Positions 17,305 through 23,968 of a stretch of 28,680 nt of DNA are shown here, one piece after another; the stretch's first letter is position 1, and every line of letters starts with the position of its first letter. Both the position numbers and the translations under genes were made by a program. The stretch is from Bacteroidales bacterium GP2 (GTDB taxonomy: Bacteria > Bacteroidota > Bacteroidia > Bacteroidales > Muribaculaceae): positions 1 through 28,680 of the forward strand of contig DAAJ01000027.1 in NCBI GenBank assembly GCA_001701115.1, written 5' to 3'. A model generated the notes under the pieces. The model saw only the letters and a list, made by a program, of their open reading frames with translations. It searched no databases and was not told the origin of the DNA.

Positions 17305-17319
17305 GGGCAATCTTTGCCC
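17305..17319 (-). terminator. Small hairpin after the receiver-only gene
   Basis: A perfect 6-bp stem GGGCAA/TTGCCC with a 3-base loop begins two bases after the stop codon of the receiver-only gene. On the minus strand it is followed by GTTAACATTTTTTATT. The gap before the T-run makes it a weak or partial terminator, so some read-through into the full regulator gene is possible. Confidence 0.4.
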
Positions 17320-17321
17320 TA

Positions 17322-17690
17322 TCAGCTTCTGCGCAAAACCGCTCTGACTCTCGCCAAAACCTGTGAGATAACGAATGGTTTGGTTATATAGTCGTCAGCT
17401 CCTTCTTCAAGTCCATGCACAGTATTGTCCTCATCAGATAGTGCGGAGCAGAATATGAAAGGAATATCCTCGGTGGCAGGATTTTCCCTCACTCTCTCGG
17501 CAAAATCAAATCCGCTGAGGTGTTCCATCATTATGTCTACAATCATAAGATTGTACTGGGTAAGGTCAAGTTCAAGGGCTTCTTCGGCACTGTAGCAGCA
17601 ATCAACTTCATAGCCCTCTCTCTCCAGATTGAATTTGAGAATCTCGCAGAGCGCTTCCTCATCGTCAATTACCAGGATCTTTGTTTTCAT
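17322..17690 (-). CDS. Receiver-only response regulator, duplicate of the neighbouring regulator's N-terminus
   Basis: This 122-residue protein is a complete receiver domain and nothing else. It matches residues 1-122 of the regulator downstream at about 104 of 122 positions, by hand alignment. Phosphorylation residues are intact: D9/D10, D52, S82 and K104. The helix4-strand5-helix5 face used for dimerisation in OmpR-type regulators is almost unchanged (ITKPFVISQVLARVRAVLRRS). The reading frame ends with TGA exactly where the linker to the DNA-binding domain begins in the parent, so the output domain is absent. It could compete for the kinase, act as a phosphate sink, or form inactive heterodimers. 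It could also be a decaying duplicate, but the residue pattern suggests a working protein. Confidence 0.9.
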   Translation of the reverse strand: MKTKILVIDDEEALCEILKFNLEREGYEVDCCYSAEEALELDLTQYNLMIVDIMMEHLSGFDFAERVRENPATEDIPFIFCSALSDEDNTVHGLEEGADDYITKPFVISQVLARVRAVLRRS

Positions 17691-17730
17691 CAGTGAGCAG
17701 GTTAGTGTTGTATATATAAATGTACGGCTG

Positions 17731-17738
17731 CAAAGTTA
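17731..17738 (-). promoter_or_regulatory. -7 box of the receiver-only regulator gene
   Basis: On the minus strand this reads TAACTTTG, an exact TAnnTTTG match, 40 bases upstream of the start codon. The surrounding TTGTAACTTT is shared with the leader of the full-length regulator (TTGTAACTTTA near 17258-17268), so the duplication seems to have included the promoter region. Confidence 0.55.
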
Positions 17739-17831
17739 CAACTCAAATGAATGGCATTTAGTTAAAGTAAGTTAATGGCGCTTAAGCCTCCGAACCAATC
17801 TCTCCCTATAATGTTCTAAGTGTATAATTAC

Positions 17832-17839
17832 TATATTTG
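17832..17839 (+). promoter_or_regulatory. -7 box of a short transcription unit
   Basis: TATATTTG is an exact TAnnTTTG match on the plus strand. No plus-strand gene follows for 6 kb, only a mini-ORF and a strong terminator within 75 bases. The -33 element is not clear. Confidence 0.5.
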
Positions 17840-17844
17840 CACTG

Positions 17845-17915
17845 TGTTTTTTCATGGTATTAGATTTAAGGTTAAAAACAAACGGATTGTCGGGATGACA
17901 GTCCGTTTGTTTTTT
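17845..17915 (+). ncRNA. Putative small RNA or leader with a 14-codon mini-ORF
   Basis: Between the -7 box at 17832-17839 and the terminator at 17876-17915 there is room for a transcript of about 70 bases. It contains a mini-ORF at 17854-17898 reading MVLDLRLKTNGLSG then TGA, whose last codons form the left arm and loop of the terminator hairpin. This is the layout of an attenuator leader or a stand-alone sRNA. The next gene downstream is on the opposite strand, so attenuation of a neighbour is not possible here. The core around CATGGTATTAGATTTAAGG looks to me like a recurrent Bacteroidales intergenic sequence, an impression from memory that needs a search. Confidence 0.4.
17876..17915 (+). 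terminator. Strong intrinsic terminator of the short unit
   Basis: A stem of about 16 bp (outer arms ACAAACGGA and TCCGTTTGT, inner TTGTC/GACAG with one G-T pair) closes on GGGAT and runs into TTTTT at 17911-17915. The outer A and T tracts would also let it work on the minus strand. Confidence 0.8.
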
Positions 17916-17930
17916 ATGCATACACCTTAA

Positions 17931-17968
17931 ATAATATAGGGAGCCTGATGCCAGGCTCCCTATATTAT
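17931..17968 (-). terminator. Perfect 17-bp hairpin terminating the dxr-DPP III operon
   Basis: The arms ATAATATAGGGAGCCTG and CAGGCTCCCTATATTAT pair without mismatch around a 4-base loop (ATGC). The hairpin begins 17 bases after the DPP III stop codon and the stem's outer part is AT-rich, followed on the minus strand by TTAAGG. It is the likely end of the four-gene operon. Confidence 0.75.
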
Positions 17969-17984
17969 TGATGTTGCTATGGTC

Positions 17985-19997
17985 TTACTTTGAAGTGAGG
18001 TTTGAGTAGTCGGCAGAATATCTGAGCATTTGAGGAATATAGTCCTCTGTGTATGTCACGGTAATGTCGGTAATCTCGCCATTATCGCCAAATACAGGCG
18101 TATACACCGGGTTAACGAATCCTCGGTATGGTGCAATGCTCAATGTCGCATACCTGTCAAGGACTTCTTTATGTAGTTTCGGATCAACCTTAACAGCGTA
18201 TTTTTCAACCAGGTTTGCGCCCGCTTCATAATCGCCTTCGCTCTTTATGCGCTGTATTTCAGCAAGCAGCTGTCCGAACAAATCTCGCAAACCTTCATAA
18301 TCTTGAATGTTTACAAAGGTCTTGCCATTAATTTTTTCAAGGTTGACAATATTTTTCTCTGCGCCTTTCTCAAGCACCCATTCCGAAATCAGTTTTCTAT
18401 TGCGCATATGAGCCTCTTCAACATCCTTGCCCGGTTCTATTCTCATCAATTGTGTCATTAGACCGTTAAGGAGGTATTTGTAGTACTGGGGTTTGTATGC
18501 CTCGGGATTGTCTATGAGCCCAAGTTCAACCAGTTTCGGGTCTGCAAGGTAGTAAAGGGCAAAAAGGTCTGCGCGGGTTTCTTCTAGGGTAGAGCCATGT
18601 GCCTTAAGCGCATCAGGGTCAACGCCGGGAAGGAGTTTGCCGGATGCGTGTCCAAGGCATTCGTGGAGATCTGTGTGGAGGTTGTCGGTGATGAAAAGAT
18701 ATTTGTCCATCATCTCTCTCATTGCCGGGTCGTTGACAAATTCCTCATTGAATCCGTTTCCATGTGAGGCTTCATCGTATGCCTGGGTTATATTTTCAAT
18801 GGTAACGCTTTTGGAGCCGTGGGCGGCACGGATCCAGTTTGAGTTAGGCAGGTTTATGCCGATAGGTGTTGCCGGATAGGAGTCGCCGGCGAGGATCGCT
18901 GCATTGATTACCTTTGCGGTCACACCTTTTACTTCATCCTTGCGGAAACGGGGATCAACTGGAGAGTTTGCCTCGAACCAGTCAGCATTGGAGCTTATGA
19001 CCTCTGTGCGGTGTGATGCATCCAGATTCTTGAAGTTGACAATCGACTCCCATGCGCCTGTCATTCCAAGAGGGTCATCATAGCTTTCGATAAAGCCATT
19101 GATGAAGTCAACTCTTGAGTCGGTATCGCCAGTCCAGAGTATGGAGTATTCGTCAAAATCCTTAAGGTCGCCGGTGGTGTAGAATTTAACCAGTGATTCA
19201 ATCACATTGCGCTGAATGTCGTTCTCGGCAAATTCAGCAGCTTTTTTGAGGTTTTCCACAATCTTTTCGATGGCAGGAGAATATACCCCTCCGATTTTAT
19301 ATGTCTGCTCGACAATATTGCCGTTGGCATCTTTCACAACCCTTGTGTTGAGCCCATGCATTACCGGAGTGGCGTCGGTAGTGTCCTTTTTTGCCGCGTA
19401 ATATGCTTCTACCTCAGGCTGGGTCACACCCTCGTAGAGATTGTTGGCTGAGGTTAGGATCAGATCCTCGCCTTCTGTCTGGTTGACTTTCTTTGCCATG
19501 AAGCCAGGGTCAAATACCAGTTTTGTAAGCACTTCGATGTTGGCAGGCTTTTGCGCTGCAGGCAATGCCGCAACTTGGGCAGTGAAGAAATCCTGGGAGA
19601 AACCGGGCGTGAATTTGTCCATTGAATAATGATGATGGATGCCGTTGCCGAATTCCACCTGCTTGAGGTATTTTTCAAAAGCCTTGAACTGGGTGTCGTT
19701 TTTGTCTCCTGAATAATTTTTGTAAATGTTTTCAAGGAGTGAGCGCAGCTCAAGATTATATTTGTTATTCTGGTCCCAAAGGATGTCACGCCCGTGAAGT
19801 GCGGCTTCTGTAAGGTAATAAATCAGTTTTTTCTGCTGCAAGGGGAGTTCTTCAAATCCCGGCACACGGTATCTGAGAACCTCTATGTCAGCAAACCGGT
19901 CCACTACATAATTGAAATCAGTCTTGTCTGTAGCCATAGCTGAAGTAGTAACGGCGAGAGCCATTGCGGCGGTCGCTTTGATGAAAAATGAGTTCAT
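17985..19997 (-). CDS. Dipeptidyl-peptidase III, peptidase family M49
   Basis: This 670-residue zinc peptidase releases dipeptides from peptide N-termini. The M49 zinc motif is HECLGH at 445-450, and the second motif with the third zinc ligand is EETRAD at 472-477. The Cys inside HECLGH matches the Bacteroides-type DPP III rather than the eukaryotic HELLGH form, and the length fits that bacterial group. The N-terminus (MNSFFIKATAAMALAVTTSA) is a signal peptide, so the enzyme is probably periplasmic and could process imported or turnover peptides. It starts 14 bases after the stop of the RlmI-like gene and is the last gene of the dxr operon, followed by a strong hairpin. No dihydrofolate reductase motif is present, although some database entries of this family may carry that name. 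Confidence 0.93.
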   Translation of the reverse strand: MNSFFIKATAAMALAVTTSAMATDKTDFNYVVDRFADIEVLRYRVPGFEELPLQQKKLIYYLTEAALHGRDILWDQNNKYNLELRSLLENIYKNYSGDKNDTQFKAFEKYLKQVEFGNGIHHHYSMDKFTPGFSQDFFTAQVAALPAAQKPANIEVLTKLVFDPGFMAKKVNQTEGEDLILTSANNLYEGVTQPEVEAYYAAKKDTTDATPVMHGLNTRVVKDANGNIVEQTYKIGGVYSPAIEKIVENLKKAAEFAENDIQRNVIESLVKFYTTGDLKDFDEYSILWTGDTDSRVDFINGFIESYDDPLGMTGAWESIVNFKNLDASHRTEVISSNADWFEANSPVDPRFRKDEVKGVTAKVINAAILAGDSYPATPIGINLPNSNWIRAAHGSKSVTIENITQAYDEASHGNGFNEEFVNDPAMREMMDKYLFITDNLHTDLHECLGHASGKLLPGVDPDALKAHGSTLEETRADLFALYYLADPKLVELGLIDNPEAYKPQYYKYLLNGLMTQLMRIEPGKDVEEAHMRNRKLISEWVLEKGAEKNIVNLEKINGKTFVNIQDYEGLRDLFGQLLAEIQRIKSEGDYEAGANLVEKYAVKVDPKLHKEVLDRYATLSIAPYRGFVNPVYTPVFGDNGEITDITVTYTEDYIPQMLRYSADYSNLTSK

Positions 19998-20011
19998 ATG
20001 CTTGATTTGTA

Positions 20012-21202
20012 TTATTCTACATAAAGTATCAATCCTTTCAGGTACTCGCCTTCAGGGTGGTATATATTTACCGGATGGTCTGCGGGCTGGGTCAGCTGAT
20101 GCAGGATTCGTACTTTGCGTCCTGTTTGCGCGCATGCCGAGAACACGGCGAGGCGGAATTGCTCCCGGGTAATTGCCTGGGAACATGAGAAAGTGAAAAT
20201 GATTCCTCCGGGAGCTATTTTTTCAAGCGCTTTTGCATTCAGGCGCTGGTAGCCTCTGAGCGCGTTTCTTATTGCGGAGCGGTGCTTGGCAAATGCCGGC
20301 GGGTCAAGCACGATAAGGTCGAAATCACCTTTGTTAAGTGCCGAAAGATATTTGAAAGCATCTTCCGCAACAGCCTTGTGGCGTGTATCGTCCGGGAAGT
20401 TCAGTTCAATATTTGCCTCGGTAAGATGGACTGCCTTTTCAGAACTGTCTACAGACACAACCTTCTCCGCTCCTCCACGCATTGCGTACACCGAGAACCC
20501 GCCTGTATAGCAGAACATGTTCAGCACCTTTCTCCCGGAGCTGTATTTTTCAAGAAGCGAGCGGTTGTCGCGTTGGTCAACGAAGAAACCGGTCTTTTGT
20601 CCGCGGAGCCAATCTACTCGGAACTTAAGACCGTTTTCTATGGCAATGTCAGTGTCGAATCCACCGATAATATATTGGTTCTGGGGGTCAAGGCTTGCCT
20701 TGTAGGGCAGTGTGGTTTCGGATTTGTAATATACGTTCTTTATCCTTCCGTTTGCCAGTGAAGTAAGTGCCTGTGCAATGATATTTCTTGCAAAATGCAT
20801 TCCGGGCGAATGGGCTTGCATGACTGCCGTGTTGCCGTAAACATCAACAACGAGACCGGGAAGGAAATCGCCCTCTCCATGAACAAGGCGGAATGCGTTT
20901 TCAGGATTCTCGGTGAGTCCGAGGGTTGAGCGCAGGTTCCAGGCATTTATAAGGCGGTTCTTATAAAAAGATGCGTCTATTGCCTCATCCCCGGTGCTTA
21001 ACATCCTCACGGCGATGCTGCCTATTTGGTAGTGTCCCGTTCCAAGCAATTTGCCTGTGCTGGAAACTACCCGCACGGTGTCACCTTCGTCTATGTTTTC
21101 AGGGAGCGTTTCGATTGCTCCTGAGAAAACCCACGGGTGGAATCTCTCCAATGATTCCTCTTTTCCGCGTTTCAGTTTTACTGTCTTGTATGTATCTGTC
21201 AT
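20012..21202 (-). CDS. RlmI-like SAM-dependent rRNA cytosine methyltransferase
   Basis: This 396-residue protein has an N-terminal PUA-like RNA-binding domain (about 1-75, including RFHPWVFSGAIE and GTGHYQIGSIAVRML). A central domain follows, then a Rossmann methyltransferase domain. The SAM motif is VLNMFCYTGGFSVYAMRGGA, followed by VVSVDSSEKAV. The catalytic motif region is FDLIVLDPPAFAKHR, and FTFSCSQ contains Cys340, suitable as the m5C nucleophile. The layout matches E. coli RlmI, which makes m5C1962 in 23S rRNA; the exact target here is inferred. The start codon overlaps the rseP stop by 4 bases, so translation is likely coupled. The pairing with envelope genes is probably operon convenience rather than shared function. 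Confidence 0.92.
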   Translation of the reverse strand: MTDTYKTVKLKRGKEESLERFHPWVFSGAIETLPENIDEGDTVRVVSSTGKLLGTGHYQIGSIAVRMLSTGDEAIDASFYKNRLINAWNLRSTLGLTENPENAFRLVHGEGDFLPGLVVDVYGNTAVMQAHSPGMHFARNIIAQALTSLANGRIKNVYYKSETTLPYKASLDPQNQYIIGGFDTDIAIENGLKFRVDWLRGQKTGFFVDQRDNRSLLEKYSSGRKVLNMFCYTGGFSVYAMRGGAEKVVSVDSSEKAVHLTEANIELNFPDDTRHKAVAEDAFKYLSALNKGDFDLIVLDPPAFAKHRSAIRNALRGYQRLNAKALEKIAPGGIIFTFSCSQAITREQFRLAVFSACAQTGRKVRILHQLTQPADHPVNIYHPEGEYLKGLILYVE

Positions 21203-22566
21203 TTTATTATCGCTCTGAATAAGTCCATCCCGTTTGCATATACGAGTAAGAGGAGGAGGAACGCCATGCCGGCATACTGGGCGTATTCCATCACCTTGTC
21301 GCTCGGTTTCCTTCTGGTGACAACCTCATAAAGGAGGAACATGACATGCCCGCCGTCAAGTCCGGGAATCGGAATGATGTTCATGAACGCAAGCGCCACA
21401 CTCAGGAATGCTGTTATTTGCCAGAAACTGTACCAGTTCCATTTTTCGGGGAACAGGTTGCCTATCGCTCCGAAGCCGCCGATGCTCTTGGCGCCATCTG
21501 AGGTGAAGACATATTTCATTGAGCCCACATAGTTGCTCAAAGTGCCGGTGCCTATCTTCCATCCCTGCGGCACAGATTCAAGAATGCCATATTTTACAGC
21601 TACCGTAGGGTAAATATCCGTAATGGGAGCCAGTTGGAATCCGAGTTTGCCGCTTTCGGTAGGAGTGGCTTCGATTTTTACCTCCTTGCCATCGCGGATA
21701 ACGGTGATTATGCTTGGCTTGCCGGCACGTTCAAGCAACGCAGGCGTAAGTTCAGTGAAAGAAGGAGTAGCGACATCTTCAACTGCTACGATTCTGTCCC
21801 CCTCTTTCATTCCGGCTTTAGCCGCAACATCGCCCGGCTGTAGCCTGGCAATGAATACCGGCACGCGGTAAGCCATGAAGCCTTTTTCGTCATTCAACTT
21901 CAGTATGAAATCTTCCGGGAGATTTATAGCAACGGTGTCAGTGTGGTTGCGTAGCACGGTGACCTGTTTGGCAGAGGCTATGTCATACATGAAATCCCCC
22001 TCGGAAGAATCTATTTTCTTCCCGTCGGCAAAGAGAGGTATATCCCCGTTGCGGAAACCGGCATCAATTGCGGCTGGCACGAAATCCATCCCTTCGTAGG
22101 CTTGGTCCAGGGGAATGTACTTGTTGCCCCAGTACCATGCGATGCCCGCATAAATGACAATTGCGAGGATGAAGTTGAATATTACGCCACCGAGCATCAC
22201 AAGCAGCCTTTTGTATGCCTCCTTGGAGCGGAACTCCCACGGTTGTGCCGGCTTTGCGAGCTGCTCTTTGTCCATGCTCTCGTCAATCATTCCGGCAATT
22301 TTCACATATCCGCCTAAAGGCAGCCACCCGATGCCGTATTCAGTGTCGCGCCACGATGCCTTTTCATTGCCGTCTTTGTCATATTTGATTTTTGTTTTTT
22401 TCGGCTTCCATTTGGCAAGCGAAAACCACGGGTTGAAAAACAAGTAAAATTTTTCAACCTTTATTCCAAAAGCGCGTGCTATGATGTAATGCCCGAACTC
22501 ATGAATGATTACAAGAAAAGCAAGTGCAACCACAAGTTGGGCGGCTTTAATAAGGAATGCTTCCAT
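21199..22566 (-). CDS. rseP: Site-2 protease RseP, intramembrane zinc metalloprotease
   Basis: This 455-residue M50 protease cleaves membrane segments of anti-sigma factors and leftover signal peptides. The zinc motif is HEFGH at 22-26 in the first membrane helix. The third ligand lies in GLDGGH at 402-407, inside NIIPIPGLDGGHVMFLLYE. Between them is a periplasmic part with a PDZ domain (about 235-300, ARLQPGDVAAKAGMKEGDRI). Further membrane segments lie at about 105-130, 375-400 and 430-450. All catalytic residues are present. It starts 3 bases after the dxr stop; dxr-rseP adjacency is common among bacteria. The single-pass protein next to the ECF sigma factor in this window would be a natural type of substrate, but nothing in the sequence proves the link. 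Confidence 0.96.
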   Translation of the reverse strand: MEAFLIKAAQLVVALAFLVIIHEFGHYIIARAFGIKVEKFYLFFNPWFSLAKWKPKKTKIKYDKDGNEKASWRDTEYGIGWLPLGGYVKIAGMIDESMDKEQLAKPAQPWEFRSKEAYKRLLVMLGGVIFNFILAIVIYAGIAWYWGNKYIPLDQAYEGMDFVPAAIDAGFRNGDIPLFADGKKIDSSEGDFMYDIASAKQVTVLRNHTDTVAINLPEDFILKLNDEKGFMAYRVPVFIARLQPGDVAAKAGMKEGDRIVAVEDVATPSFTELTPALLERAGKPSIITVIRDGKEVKIEATPTESGKLGFQLAPITDIYPTVAVKYGILESVPQGWKIGTGTLSNYVGSMKYVFTSDGAKSIGGFGAIGNLFPEKWNWYSFWQITAFLSVALAFMNIIPIPGLDGGHVMFLLYEVVTRRKPSDKVMEYAQYAGMAFLLLLLVYANGMDLFRAIIK

Positions 22567-22569
22567 AAT

Positions 22570-23736
22570 TTAAATTGAAATAGTCTTGATTGTTTCCACT
22601 GCTCTGGCTCTTGCCTGAGTATTAACCTCCACAAGGTCTGCGTATGTGGGGTGCTGGATGAATTCTGTTGATTCGAGGGCGCTTATAATTATGCGGTAGA
22701 TGTCGAGGAACTTTATCTTTCCCGATAGGAATGCTGCAACAGCAACCTCGTTTGCGGCATTGATGGTGCACGCGGTGGTGCCCCCTTCCTCAAGTGCACG
22801 GTAGGCAAGGGTCAGGCACGGAAAACGCTCCACATCAGGCTTCTCAAATGTGAGGCTGGCATAATCGCTTATGCTCAGGCGCCTTTCCGGGGAATCTATT
22901 CTGGTGGCGTCGCCAAGCGCGTAGCGGATAGGCAGGTGCATGTCAGGCACTCCAAGCTGGGCTTTTACAGCGCCGTCGCAAAACTGCACCATTGAATGGA
23001 CAATGCTTTGAGGGTGCACCACAGCCTCTATCCTTTCGGCAGGAATATTGAAAAGCCAACGCGCCTCGATGATTTCAAATGCCTTGTTCATCATCGTTGC
23101 CGAATCGATGGTTATTTTGTTTCCCATGTTCCAGTTGGGATGGTGTAGCGCGTCTGCTACTGTCACATTCTGCAGCTCTTTCGGCGAACGAGTGCGGAAT
23201 GGTCCGCCTGATGCAGTGATTATAAGCCGGTCTACGGTTGCCGGATTCTCTCCCACAAGGCATTGGTAAATGGCGGAATGCTCCGAATCCACAGGCAGGA
23301 TGGTGGAATCTGAGGAGGCAAGCATCCTGGTTATCAGTTCTCCCGCCACAACCAGGGTCTCTTTGTTGGCAAGTGCTATGTCCTTTCCAGCGCGGATGGC
23401 GCGGATGGTGGGTTCAAGTCCGCTGTAGCCTACGGTTGCGGTCACTACTGTGGAAAAATCATCTCGCTCCATGGCGTCCGCAAGGGCTTTCTCACCGGCG
23501 GCGGTTTCAATGCCAAGAGGCTCAAGCGCCTCCTTGAGGGTGAGATATTTTGACTCGTCTGCAATCACAGCAAGCGAAGGGCGATGCTCTTTTGCCTGCG
23601 CTATCAGCTCCTCAACGCGGCTTCCGGCGGCAAGAAGGCTGATGCCGAACCTGTCCGGACGTTCCCTTACTATGTCAAGGGTCTGGGTGCCGATTGACCC
23701 GGTACTGCCGATTACAGCAATATTTTTTTTATGCAT
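22570..23736 (-). CDS. dxr: 1-deoxy-D-xylulose-5-phosphate reductoisomerase
   Basis: This 388-residue enzyme makes 2-C-methyl-D-erythritol 4-phosphate with NADPH, the committing step of the non-mevalonate isoprenoid pathway. The NADPH-binding start is IAVIGSTGSIGTQTLDIV (6-23). The substrate and metal site motifs are ALANKETLVVAG, PVDSEHSAIYQCL and ITASGGPFR. KITIDSATMMNKAFEIIEARWLF is the typical central block. The length is normal for the family. It appears to be the first gene of the operon dxr-rseP-rlmI-DPP III, with a -7 box about 30 bases upstream. An upstream in-frame ATG is not supported, because the Rossmann motif begins within six residues of this start. Confidence 0.98.
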   Translation of the reverse strand: MHKKNIAVIGSTGSIGTQTLDIVRERPDRFGISLLAAGSRVEELIAQAKEHRPSLAVIADESKYLTLKEALEPLGIETAAGEKALADAMERDDFSTVVTATVGYSGLEPTIRAIRAGKDIALANKETLVVAGELITRMLASSDSTILPVDSEHSAIYQCLVGENPATVDRLIITASGGPFRTRSPKELQNVTVADALHHPNWNMGNKITIDSATMMNKAFEIIEARWLFNIPAERIEAVVHPQSIVHSMVQFCDGAVKAQLGVPDMHLPIRYALGDATRIDSPERRLSISDYASLTFEKPDVERFPCLTLAYRALEEGGTTACTINAANEVAVAAFLSGKIKFLDIYRIIISALESTEFIQHPTYADLVEVNTQARARAVETIKTISI

Positions 23737-23765
23737 TCCAATAATGGTCTTCTATTATTAAGGTG

Positions 23766-23773
23766 CAAATTTA
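23766..23773 (-). promoter_or_regulatory. -7 box of the dxr operon promoter
   Basis: On the minus strand this reads TAAATTTG, an exact TAnnTTTG match, 29 bases upstream of the dxr start. The -33 region is AT-rich without a clear TTG. Confidence 0.55.
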
Positions 23774-23819
23774 GTGAGAAAACTCTAATATGTCGGTAAA
23801 TTTAAAGAAAATCAAAAAA

Positions 23820-23968
23820 AATACATTTTTCTTTGAACAAAAAAAAGTAAGGTTATGTTATTAAATCAAAACGCCGACCACGGCAGGGTTATCAAGGTTT
23901 TCCAAACCGCGGTCAGCAAAAAAAGTAAAAAGAAAAAAATAAGTTTAATTAAAAAAATTACGAGAGAA
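23820..23968 (+). promoter_or_regulatory. Long structured and A-rich leader of the OmpA gene
   Basis: The region before the start codon contains an imperfect hairpin: GACCACGG (23876-23883) pairs with CCGCGGTC (23907-23914) with one mismatch. A purine/A-rich stretch (about 23918-23968) runs up to the ATG. I find no exact TAnnTTTG box on this strand, so the start of the transcript is uncertain; the AT-rich part around 23797-23835 is the likely promoter zone. A 5' hairpin followed by an unstructured A-rich ribosome entry region would suit a stable, highly translated mRNA. Confidence 0.35.

Noticed and set aside
17322..17690. Receiver-only gene as a pseudogene made by a nonsense mutation
   Set aside because: The sequence after the stop does not continue with homology to the DNA-binding domain, and all phosphorylation residues are intact, so a simple broken full-length copy does not fit.
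23855..23968. N-terminal extension of the OmpA protein from the ATG at 23855
   Set aside because: It would place 38 mostly basic residues before a normal signal peptide; the region looks like an untranslated leader with a hairpin.
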